Source: Protula sp. h YS-2021 (Eukaryota; Annelida; Polychaeta; Sabellida; Serpulidae). From it: 64,000 nucleotides of DNA. Position 1 is the first letter of the stretch. Each line of letters begins with the position of its first letter. The stretch lies in assembly GCA_949752745.1 (NCBI GenBank), contig OX457033.1, positions 17,467,907 through 17,531,906 on the forward strand, read 5' to 3'. Positions 44,517 to 54,850 of the stretch are shown here, piece by piece. The translations under genes and the position numbers were made by a program. A model generated the notes under the pieces. The model had not been told where the DNA came from, searched no databases, and worked only from the letters and a program-made list of their open reading frames with translations.

Positions 44517-46892
44517 CTACAAAAAAAAAAACAAAAAAAAAAAAACAAAACAAAATAAACAAAAAAAACACAACAAACAAACAAACAAAACATGGAAGCA
44601 AATTAGCACGAAAGGGTTTTTCTTGTATTTTAGAAGAATTGAACATTTAACTGCAGCTGCTTTGAATTTAGCTACACCTCAAACTGACAAAAGAATCCTG
44701 AATTTTCTACTCGGGCATAGTGGCCCATGACTGACAAATCGAACTGAAAAACGCAGTGTTCCAACCTTAGTGCGCGCATACACTACTGCAACGACCATTC
44801 AAAGTATATGCGGATTAGCACATGGCAAATAAATTCTACAGACTGTCCATAAAATAAAGCAAGGAAGTATCAGTCAAGACGGGGAAATTGACAAATTATG
44901 ACCTCGCAAACCCTTACAATAACTTAATGTACTTACTTTGTGCGTAATCTAACAGGACCAAAGAGAGCTCCAGTGACACACATAGGCAATCCCGTCTGTA
45001 TTGCTTCAAACCACTTCACAACAACCTCCCCTAAATTGTAAAAAAAATACTTCTTATTACTGCAAGTAAAACAGAGGCAGGACAAAAACACATTAATCTC
45101 CTTGAACTTTTTTCAGTGAAATTTCTCTTCAACACCGAAATACCTAACGCAGCACCTAACAAACTGAAACTCACTTGCCCAAACTAACCTAATAACTCCA
45201 AAACTAGAGCTAACAGTGTACCTGAACATCAGTGCTCTTCAACTCATCACAAACTTCACAAAGTAACCTATTTTCTCAATGATGTGATCAAAAACTCGCA
45301 CAACCCCCTCCCCCCTACACACACACCAAACCATCACTACATTGGTATAATTATATCCCTGCTCTAAACAACCGCTTTTTATCAGCAGAAACTGAACTGT
45401 GCCTCCAGTATGAATGCAATTATATATTATACAACCCCCAACCGGTTTGCTATGTCGTGACTATTCATTCTGACCAAGCATATTTGTGGGCATTCCTAGG
45501 AGCGTGTGCATCAGGTCATGAACCTCGCGATATCTCTGCATGACGTAAGCAAGCTCTGCGTCATCCACAAACATGACGTCACGACGACTGTCTGGCGTCA
45601 CACCCTGTCAACAACAATAACAACGTCATAAAAAATATTCGCCAGCTAAGCTTAAAAAAAGGGAGGAATCTTTAAAAAAAATACAGACAGGCTCTTATGA
45701 CCGAATAAATAGTTTAATTGCATACACTACTGTCCCTTACCATTTAAAGCATACTGGAGAATTGTATGAAAAGGGGCAAAAATGAACAGAAACTTTTTAC
45801 CTGCAGAAAATACAGATCACACACCATGTCAACTATTTTACTTACATTTTTATCGAGAAACTTCACATACTGTTTACCAAAACAGCCTTCGGGTAGGGTG
45901 CGCAGGTAATCCAGATCCACAGTACGGCTGTTAATACGAGGCCTCTCTCTACAACAAGGTGTTTAATAGAGAATCAAGAAATAACACGCAAACGAAAAAT
46001 GAAAGTAAAGAAGTCACCTCGAACATTTTAATGAACATACAATTCCGATTTCAATTCAAAAGTAAGTCATACATGTATGTTCAAAACTTGCTCACTGCTA
46101 GTCCTTGTAACAGGTCTTTGATGAATGCTTGAACGCCTGGTGAATGCCTTGTAGATTAGCCCTCAATTCTTAATAAATGCCTGATTGATAAGCGCTCAGT
46201 CACCGAGCAGTATCCCAACATATTTAACACGCGATTCATGTAGCAACAATTCTTACAAAAAATAACACGAATTTAAAATACAAAGCGTTTGAAACATGCA
46301 CAATCGTTTAAATAACACTCGACGCTGCTCTTACCGGATTATCTGCTGACCGGTAGGATGTTCCAGCATTTTCCTCTGCATGCTCTGTAGTGCAAAATAC
46401 CCAGTTGTTTCACCCATAGTAGCTATCATATCTGCTTAACACAGTAAACACCTTCATCTTTAATGGAATAAAGTCGTTAACAATAAAATAAATAACAACA
46501 CGTGGCTACTAATAAAACAATAAATAAACGAAGTCAGCACAAACGACATAGTTCCTTGTATCAACTACGTAGCTGATACAAGGTTACGATCCACTGGATG
46601 TCACAAAAACACATACACACTCATACACAAATAATGTTACTCCAAAAGAAACAGAGTGGAAAGTAAGTTGCATTGATTGTGATGCTTATTATCATGTTGA
46701 AAAATAACTCACCATCTCTCCACGGGCTAGTTATGGCTACAGCAGCGGACCCAAATCCAAGCAGTGCTTTCTGAAATAACGTAGTTTGAACATGGCCAGG
46801 ATAGAGCTGATCAAGCCGCCGTTCTTCACTATCGATACCTGGCATGTGAGCTTCGGAATCGCCCTGTCTTGCACTACTCTCATGCGTATATC
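44342..46892 (-). CDS. COQ4: Ubiquinone biosynthesis protein COQ4 homologue (6 exons, first exon missing)
   Basis: COQ4 acts in coenzyme Q assembly on the matrix side of the mitochondrial inner membrane. Exons 46892-46713, 46431-46335, 45948-45846, 45604-45475, 45030-44937 and 44516-44342 join in consistent phases to 779 nt; one more base from an unseen first exon gives 259 codons plus TGA (the human protein is about 265 aa). Diagnostic features: [55 protein letters not shown], the zinc-ligand motif HDLMH-x11-E spanning two exons, [35 protein letters not shown] and NVYYEHQWE. Nothing suggests inactivation. The first exon (mitochondrial presequence) was not located; an internal Met at the start of the 46.8-kb exon is a less likely start. 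It is convergent with the HBDH-like gene. Confidence 0.95.
44937..45030 (-). CDS. COQ4: COQ4 exon
   Basis: 94 nt: [21 protein letters not shown] then [10 protein letters not shown]. Begins with GG after CAATTTAG and ends ACA AA before GTAAGT. Confidence 0.95.
45475..45604 (-). CDS. COQ4: COQ4 exon with zinc-binding HDxxH
   Basis: 130 nt: [20 protein letters not shown] then [12 protein letters not shown]. His, Asp and the second His of the ligand set are here; the Glu is two codons into the next exon. The donor is G followed by GTCAGA. Confidence 0.95.
45846..45948 (-). CDS. COQ4: COQ4 exon
   Basis: 103 nt: [20 protein letters not shown] then [14 protein letters not shown], donor GTAAGT, acceptor TTGTTGTAG. 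Confidence 0.94.
46335..46431 (-). CDS. COQ4: COQ4 exon
   Basis: 97 nt: [20 protein letters not shown] then [11 protein letters not shown], donor GTAAGA. GETTG is the most recognisable block. Confidence 0.94.
46713..46892 (-). CDS. COQ4: COQ4 exon (N-terminal region)
   Basis: 180 nt between TTTTTTTCAG and GTGAGT, entering in phase 1 and leaving in phase 1. Ends SPWRD plus G, which with AT of the next exon restores D-DMIATMGE. Confidence 0.93.
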
Positions 46893-47075
46893 CTGAAAAA
46901 AACAAGACACCATATTAAAGCGAATAAGAAACGATATGTGTTTTGGATTTCCATTCTGAAAAGAACTGCCGATAAATCGAATATCGCTGAAGTCGAAAAA
47001 GCCAAGAAAACGGGGGGAAATGTCATTTCTAGAATGTCGCACTGAAGTCCTTATTATTGGTAAATGAGTCAAGAG

Positions 47076-49557
47076 TACCGGGAGTTTCCGAAAAGAAGCT
47101 CTGGGCGTCTAAACGGAAACTCGACATTTTGAGCTTCTCATATTGAAACCAAATAGAAGTCCCGCTAGCTTCTATTCGGAAACAGCTTCCAAAACGAAGT
47201 CCCGAGGTCTTCTATTATTATTTCGGCCTGCTCCAGGCTCACGTCTCAGACTACGTCTGTCTTCCATGTTTTGAAAGTCTGCCTTAACTTTTTTCCAGTT
47301 TCGAAGCATTTTTCTTTCTATTCCTAGCTCTTTCGATGCTTTGTGCCAGTTAGAATTAAAATTATTTTCAGGCGCCCACCCTATTTAAAGGCATTTTGTG
47401 ACACGAACGCGGTGGAGCAAAAATTAGAAATTCCATTTTTTTTTTAATTTCTAAGGCCTTATTCTGTGGATTCCACCAAGCGAAAAGCTGGCTACATCGC
47501 GAGTACCTTCTACTCCGGAGAACAGACGCGAGTAGGGGGTTGTATTGTGTTGACAAAAGGGGGAGGATTAGGAGTTGTTTGCCACTCAAGGGGATCGAGC
47601 GTAGCAGTAGCGCAAGTAAATATTCAGTAGCATCGAAGATGTCAATGCGGGAGGGGGCCTAAATTTGGAAACTGGATTTTTTACTATGGCCACTTTCAAA
47701 CCAAATAGAAGCCCCGGGGCTTCTATTCGGAAACAGTTTCCAAATAGAAGCCGAACAACTAACAACAAGAAAAACAGATAACAATAGATATTTTGAAATA
47801 TTTGATAACTGATCACAACATTCGTCGCATAGTTACTCTGTATCTTCTAACGCAATTCAACCTTAACGGTTGCAAATTTCGAAATAAAATGATATTTTAT
47901 CTTATCTTTATCTTATCTTTGCCTACGAATTTAATTAAAGACCGCTTTGATGAACTCTCACCAATTATTTTACGGATAGTAAACTTAACAATAACCGAAG
48001 GACATGTGCCAGATGAACTAAAGAATGTGTTGGTGCGCCCCTGTTGAAAAAACCGAATCTAGACCAAGAGTACAAAAATTATCGGCCGGTATCAAACCTT
48101 TCGTTTTTGTCAAAAGTCATAGAGGAAGCGTTTAATCGACAACTAGCGAACCATATCCTAATCAATACACTAGCTGAGGAATTCCAGTCGGCATACCGTC
48201 CATTCTCTAGTACAGAAACAGCGCTGCTTAAGATCTTTGATGAAGCCCTAGTAGGCTTACTCATCTCGACAACCGCAAAGCCATTTTGGTTACCATACTC
48301 GATTTGAGTGCTGCCTTCGTTACAGTAAGTTGATCATGATATTCTTCTGAAACGTCTTAAATGCAGTTTCGGTATAGAAGGTCGTGCCCTACGATGGTTT
48401 TACCTGAAAGGTCGTTCTTTTCGTGTTGTGATAAATGAGGCCTTTTCAGATGTGTTTGAACTGCTGTGTTCTGTGCCTCAAGGTTCAAATTTAGGCCCGT
48501 CAATGCACACGCAATATACTAAATTTGTTGGATCTCTGCTACGGTTTCTTTTATTAGCCTTCCATGGATACGCCGATGACACACACAGCTCTGGAAAGCT
48601 GTGTGTTCACGATCCACCGTCGAACAAAGTGCAGTCAAGAAGAAACTAGAACAGGGAATACTAGCTATTGCGGACTCCCTGTGCAAGAATAAATTAAAGT
48701 TGAACACGGACAAAACTGAATTCTTGGTTAGTGAGTAGACATTACCAAGGTCTGATGGAATTCGATACTCGATCTGGATACGGATATAATTTCGCGCTCT
48801 GAATCAGCGCGAAACATGGGTTTCATAAGGGATTCTAGACTATCGCTAGAGAGAAGATTAATGATGTACGAAGAAAGTGCTATTACCTAAACTGGATAAA
48901 AAATGTGCGACCTTTTCTGACCGAATACGTGACAAAAGTGCTAGTTCATGCCTTAATCATAAGTGGGCTGGACTATGGGTTACTCAAGAGACTCGTAAGT
49001 CAACTTTAGTCCGTAATGAACAGCACTGCCCGTGTAATAACTCAGATTCCAAGGGATGCTAGTATCAGAGCTGCGTGCAAATATTTGCACTGGCTGCCGG
49101 TTGAGCAACGTATTGTTTTTAAAATATGTGTTCTAACATACAATTCTTTGAACGTACTTGCTCGGTCTTACATGTGCAATATGATAGAAGTATTAAACCA
49201 GTACGATCATTACGCTCTACAAATTCCCTGTCACTAGTTGTGAAAAAGTCGAATATGAACTATGGCAAAAGATCGTTTTCAGTAGCAGACCCTATCAAAT
49301 CGAATCTTTTGCCAACAAGCGTTAGAAATGCAAGAGTTTAAGGGACTTTTAAAACTTACTTGTTCAAGTTGGCCTACAATTAATTTTAATTTCCTCCCGT
49401 CTTTTGTAATTTCTCGAGGACTTTTAGTATGAAAATGTGATTTTTAATACATATTATCACATTTGTTATTTGCACTTAGGAACTTTAATAGGCGCTATAT
49501 AAAAAACTGCTATAATAATATATTGGGGGGGGGGCATCTTTTCGGAAACTCCCGGTA
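47076..49557. mobile_element. TIR element (ends CCGGGAGTTTCCGAAAAGA) split by a nested retroelement
   Basis: TACCGGGAGTTTCCGAAAAG at 47076 and its reverse complement ending at 49557 form inverted ends next to TA. The left arm has paired subterminal repeats (TAGAAG..CTTCTATTCGGAAACAG at about 47150-47190 and 47703-47750). It has no transposase. A CR1/L2-like element occupies most of the right part. Confidence 0.6.
47880..49525 (+). mobile_element. Decayed CR1/L2-type non-LTR retrotransposon
   Basis: Broken plus-strand reverse transcriptase in at least four frame segments. Pieces include LIKDRFDELSPIILRIVN, YKNYRPVSNLSFLSKVIEE, LLCSVPQGSNLGP, the intact catalytic core HGYADDT (about 48565) and C-terminal YLHWLPVEQRIVFKICVLTY. 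The 3' end reads AGGCGCTATATAAAAAACTG then AT-rich DNA, typical of L2-like tails. Stops and frameshifts make it inactive, and the endonuclease region is absent (5' truncated). The CR1/L2/Jockey assignment rests on motif resemblance only. Confidence 0.8.
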
Positions 49558-49994
49558 ACATGTATTTCAAGGACAAAACATCATGTATTTTTAAGCGGAT
49601 GGTTTTCGGTGAAAACGCAGAATTTATATGCAACACCAAAAGTATTATTAGAAGTAGAGGGAGACCAGATGCAACTGAATAGAATGCCAAATTTTGTATG
49701 GTAACAGTCTTTCTTTCGCTATTTGTTGCTTATGTTAATGCAAAGAAGCCCTATCGTTACCTAAAAATGCCTTCTTGGTTCTGCAATATCGTTTTTAGAG
49801 TCGGGTGATGCATTAGAAAATTTAACCAATTTCGATATAGTGTTCACCAAGTCAGTTCACGGTTTCAAGTGTGCGTGCTCATTTACAACAATTTGTCAAT
49901 AAACTACAGCACTGTGCATAGTCCACATATTCCCCACAGCCCTTCCCCGCCCCCCCTCCCCCCCCCCCCCGCCCCAATCAGTTAAACAGGTCCA

Positions 49995-50780
49995 TCAATA
50001 GTCAATCAAGAACTGAAATTTTCCAAGTCCAGTTGGTGCATTTTCCTTGGACGAACCTGGCCCATTTACAATACCGAACTGTGTTTGTTCCCATAGAAGC
50101 TACACACCAAGTTTCAGTAAAATCCATGCAGCTGTTCTTGAGATATCGTGTTAACAAACTCATTCACATGCTGAATAATTTCCAGGATTTGGTAAATTTC
50201 AAAGTCCATTTTGTTCATTTTCCTAGGGCCAACCTAACTCATTTACAATATCGATCCTTGTCAGTACCCATAGAAGCTACATACCAAGTTTCATTAAACT
50301 CTCTGCAGTTGCTCTTGAGATCTCGTGCTAACAAACTCATTCCGATGCTGAATAATTTCCAGGATTCGGTAAATTTCAAAGTCCATTTGGTTCATTATCC
50401 TTGCGTCATCGTAACCCAGTTACAATAACGATCCTTGTAAGTGCCCACCAAAGCTACACACCAAGTTTCATTAAGATCCCTGCAGTTATTCTTGAGATAT
50501 CGTGTTAACAATAGTGAATCAAGAGCTGAAATTTACCGACCTGTGTTTGTTCCCATAGAAGATAAACACCTAGTTTCATAAAAATCCTTGCAGCAGTTTT
50601 TAAGTTATCGTGTTAACAAGCTCACACAATAGTCAATGAAGTCCATTTGGTCCATTTTCCTTGGACGAACCTGGCCCATTTACAATAACGATCTGTGTTT
50701 GTTCCCATAGAAGCTACATACCAAGTTTCATTAAAATCCTTGCAGCAGTTTTTAAGTTACCGTGTTAACAAGCTCTTGAA
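49995..50780. repeat. 177-bp tandem array
   Basis: CATTTACAATA or its variant occurs at 50063, 50240 and 50417 (exact 177-bp spacing) and again at 50677 after a partial unit. Units share CATAGAAGCTAC, CCAAGTTTCA and TGTTAACAA with one another and with the 169-bp array at 14 kb. A frame through 50033-50428 is an artefact of the repeat. Confidence 0.9.
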
Positions 50781-50803
50781 GACAGACCGACCGACCGACC
50801 GAC
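50781..50803. repeat. (GACC)n tail of the 177-bp array
   Basis: GACAGACCGACCGACCGACC directly after the array, in the same place as the GACA/GACG tail at 14.74 kb. Confidence 0.85.
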
Positions 50804-51149
50804 ACGTGGTCGATCGCATATATTCAAAACAGGTTCTACCTGTGGGGAATAAATTAAGCAAAAAAAACGAAACTGCATAGAACGTTACTCTGCTTTGTTA
50901 TTACTACTCTACACAGGGGTCAAACTTTATTGGAATGTAGGAAATATTATTCAAAGCATGATTTTCGCAATTTTCGCTCACGATAATTCCTGGACTCTGA
51001 GACAAAGTATTATGACTTTCAGGGATTTTACAGGACTAACGTTGGACTATATCTATGTTCTTTTGACCTAGACTAGCGAACTTTTGTAAGCACTTAGATG
51101 TTAGATAATTGTATTTACAATTTCCTGAACTCTTTCACAAAATACCAGC

Positions 51150-52380
51150 CACTGTATGCACGAAAGTTAAACCAGTGGGTTAACCCATAACTTAATCCAA
51201 AAAGTTACCTTTGCGGTTTAAACCGAGTTTAAACCATCAGATTAACGTATGTCATAGTCACGAAAGTTAGCTAGGGTTTAAACCAGTGGGTCAAACCAAA
51301 AAGCTAACCATGCTTGTGGGGAAGGTTAAACCAGGATAAAGTTCCTGAGAAATTTCTGAGTCATTTCATTTGTGTTCCTATTCCTTTTTCCTCTCTAGAA
51401 GGGGGGAAGGGGAATGAAGTACAACTGTGTTTGAAATTGACTTGAAATCCCAAGTTTGCAGACTAAAGAATGGAGAAAGCATTGACGAGTACAGGATTTT
51501 GCAGAGGGAGGGGAGGCATAGGCCCGTATTATATGTGAAAACTACACTATATTTACCAGTGACAGATCCAAGGAAGAGGGGGGGGGGTTATGGTTTGTTA
51601 TGGCCCCACCTCGAGATTTAAAAAAAATTGACTGTAAAACTTCGGGTACTACTATCCATATATCCCCTCGCTTTTTCTCTCTTTTTCTCTCTCCCCCTCT
51701 CTCAGCCCCTATCCCCCGCCCAGTGTCAATCCTTATGCACATGTTGAGTATCCAAATACATTGAAGAAATGGTTACGATGATAGTTCGCTACGAAATCAC
51801 CTCTTTCTTTTTCTTTTTTTTTTTTTTGGTCTTTTTTTACTTTTGCTTGTTTTTTTCATTAATTAGCCATTGGTCATTGCATTTATTTTTCTTTAAAAAT
51901 CTGTTTTGCGATTATGAAGACAGTATGATACGAAACAACTTCAATTTACGTACGTCATTTAGACGTTCACTGGGGGTCATTTCGCATGTTTTTTGCAAAT
52001 ATGTTATTCTGCGAAGTCGTAATATTGTCCACTTACACCACCCCCGGTCCAAGACTAGGCCACCCAATCTTAAAAGATTTTTAGAAATGAAAATAAACAA
52101 AACACAATTATTTTTTCCCTTTCCAGTGACTGCCAGCCTCTTGGAAAATCCCTGAGAATTCCCTGTATTCTCGCCCAATACTGATGACGTATTTGGGTTA
52201 ACTGTGGTTCAACTTAAACCAAAAGTTAAACCATTAGTTTAGTTAAACCACGGTTAAACTTCTTTTGTGAATATGGTTTAAACCATTGGTTTAGCTAATC
52301 AATTTTTTTTTCTTGGTTTAACCCACTGGTTTAACCCAATCAGTTAAACCAAAGAGTTAACTTTCATGAATACTCTCCAC
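51150..52380. mobile_element. GGTTTAACC-rich TIR element, copy A
   Basis: Starts with CACGAAAGTTAAACCAGTGG and ends CCAAAGAGTTAACTTTCATG-AATAC, i.e. inverted ends, each with many GGTTTAAACC or GGTTAAACC motifs. The interior matches copy B but has an extra block of about 185 bp (51555-51740). Non-coding: the apparent frames are shared by both copies but have no recognisable domain. Confidence 0.7.
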
Positions 52381-52432
52381 TTAATTCTATCATCCCGAAA
52401 TATATATTTTAAGTGCAAACTTAAGACTATCA

Positions 52433-53490
52433 GTCGCCGTATATTCACGAAAGTTAAACCAATGGGTTAACCCATAACTTAACCCAAAAAGTTAACTTCG
52501 TGGTTTAAACCAAGTTTAAACCTTTGGGTTAACTTGTGTCATATTCACGAAAGTTAACTATGGTTTAAACCAGTGGGTTAAACCAAAAAAGTTAACCCTG
52601 CTTATGAGGTGGGTTAAACCAGGATTAAGTTCCTGAGAAATATCTGAGTCATTTCATTTGTGTTCCTCCTCCTTTTTCCTCTCTTGGAGGGGAAGGGGAA
52701 TGAAGTACAACTGTGTTTGAAATTGACGTGTAATCCCAAATACAAAGTTTGCAGATTAAATCATGGAGAAAGCATTGACGAGTGCAGGATTTTGCAGAGG
52801 GAGGGGAGGCACAGGCCCGTATTATATATCAAAACTACACTATGTTTATGCACATTTTGAGTATCCAAGGACATTCAAGTAACGGTTACGAATTACTTAC
52901 GATGATAGTTCGCTACGAATTACTTTTTTTTTTTTGGTCTTTTTTTTCTTCTGATTGTTTTTTTTTTTCAGTAATTAGCCAGTCATTGCATTCATTTCGC
53001 TTTAAAAATCTGTTTTTCGATTATGACGACAGCTTGCTACGAAACAACTTCAATTTACGTACGTCATTTAGACGTTCACTGGGGGTCATTTCGCATGTTT
53101 TTTTTTTCAAATATGTTATTCTGCGAAGCCATAATATTGTCCACTTACACTAACCCTGATCCAAGACTAGGCAACTCAATCTTAAAAGATGTTTCGAAAT
53201 GAAAATAAACAAAACACAATTATTTTTTTTCCCTTTCCTCAGTGATTGGCAGTCTCTTGGAAAATCCCTGGGAATTCCCTGCATTCTCCCCCAATAATGA
53301 TGAGGTATTTGGGTTAACTGCGGTTTAACTTAAACCAAAAGTTCAACCATTGGTTTAGTTAAACCACGGTTAAACTTCTTTTGTTAATATGGTTTAAACC
53401 ATTGGTTTAGCTAATCCAAATTTTTTTGTTTAACCCACTGGTTTAACCCAATCAGTTAAACCAAAACGTTAACTTTCGTGAATACGGCGG
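52433..53490. mobile_element. GGTTTAACC-rich TIR element, copy B
   Basis: Left end CGCCGTATATTCACGAAAGT, right end CGTTAACTTTCGTGAATACG followed by GCG: about 20-bp inverted repeats, followed inwards by clustered GTTAAACC motifs on both sides. Same orientation as copy A, 50 bp downstream. Confidence 0.75.
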
Positions 53491-53852
53491 CAGCTCGCTT
53501 CTCAAAATGACTGCTATACGCGATATAGATTACATGTGAGCATAAACCTGATTTTACATGTTTATACTAAGAGCTTACAGAGCGCGGTTCAGTATTTTGC
53601 ACTAGAGAACCAGTGGCAGTGGAGGTTCGGCAAAAATATCTTTTCCGGGATAATTGTTGCTTTCGGGAGGTGGAGACACTACAGGCACAGGCGGGTTTAA
53701 CATACGTAGGTTACTGGTATGGTGAAAAAAAAACACTAAAAAATATCACAAACCAATGTGCAAACGTTTAATAAAACTCCACGAACGGTAGGCCTGCCCA
53801 TAGAGATTTTCATACCTAGGTCCCTTATCAGCACATGAGGGCCTTTAGTTTA

Positions 53853-54435
53853 TAAGCCAAATCACACTTTTCCAATAAAAATGCGCAAAAATTCTGAGTT
53901 TCGAATAAAAATAACCGGGTAAAAATGAAAGAAATGATAGAGGTTTCGCCTAAATATCAAATTTCTCTTGCACCAAAGGGCAATAGGGTTTTTAACAACC
54001 AGTATGATATTTCAAAAATTAATTCAAATTTTTAACAAATAGTTTCAAGTTTCAATTTCTTTTATGTTCAATGTATGAGCTGTTTTTGTGATATTTCTTC
54101 TACGAGGGAGACGAGATAGAATTGGCTAGAGTAGATCGTAATTGGTGACAACAAAATGCTAAATTCCCACTCCACTAAATAAGCCAGGTGCAAGTTTTGC
54201 AACCCAACCGACTTAAATATACACCATTTTGTGATATTTGATAAAATAAATTTGTTTTGAACCACGGAAGATGTTCTTTTTCATTTCACAAATTTCGATC
54301 TACTGTAACCATTCTTTCTCCTCCCCCTTGTATATTTTTCTATCATTTCTTTAATTTTTTACCCGGTTCCCTAGCAGTCGAAATTCAAAATTCTTAGGCA
54401 TTTTATTCAAAACAACCAAAGTATGATTTGGCTTA
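53853..54435. mobile_element. Foldback/MITE-like element, copy A
   Basis: Begins TAAGCCAAATCACACTTTTC and ends with the reverse complement (AAAGTATGATTTGGCTTA). The similarity of the arms extends inwards for over 100 bp, including ACCGGGTAAAAATGAAAGAA and its complement. Non-coding. Confidence 0.7.
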
Positions 54436-54486
54436 TGTAACCGGTTCGATCCCCAACAGGGCCCTGTGTCTTTTTCTTCCAGCATA
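54436..54486 (+). other. Short spacer with a pol III B-box-like sequence
   Basis: CCGGTTCGATCCCCAACAGG lies between the two foldback elements and matches the tRNA B box GGTTCGANTCC. No A box is visible. It may be the remains of a SINE interrupted by the elements. Confidence 0.3.
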
Positions 54487-54850
54487 TAAGCCAAATCACA
54501 CTTTCGGTGTTTCGAATAAAATGCGCAAGAATTTTGAATTTCGACTGCGTGGGAACCGGGTAAAGAATTGAAAGAAATGATAGAAAAATATGGAAGAAAT
54601 ATCGCAAAAACAGCTCATACTCGGAACATAAAAGAAAATGAAACTTGAAACCATTTGTTAAAACTTTTAATAAGTTTTTAAAATATCAAACGGGTGGTTA
54701 AAAACCCGATTGCTCTTTGGTGCAAGAGAAATTTGACATTTAGGCGAAATCTCTCTATCATTTCTTTCATTTTTTACCCGGTTATTTTATTTGAAACGCA
54801 GGAATTTTTGCGCATTTTTATTGGGAACGCCCAAAGTGTGATTTGGCTTA
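54487..54850. mobile_element. Foldback/MITE-like element, copy B
   Basis: TAAGCCAAATCACACTTTCG at the left and AAAGTGTGATTTGGCTTA at the right, with long related arms. Shorter than copy A (364 against 583 bp). Confidence 0.75.

Noticed and set aside
46737..47072. 111-codon minus-strand frame overlapping COQ4
   Set aside because: It is in a different frame from the COQ4 exon, and its N-terminal part is intron. It is a shadow frame.
47368..47589. Minus-strand frame with basic N-terminus considered as the missing COQ4 first exon
   Set aside because: The start codon is TTG, no donor in the required phase is visible, and the region lies inside the TIR element.
51427..53153. Pairs of similar frames in the two GGTTTAACC elements, considered as coding
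   Set aside because: Similarity follows from the DNA duplication. The frames have poly(T)-derived Phe runs and no domain, and they differ by indels that are not multiples of three.
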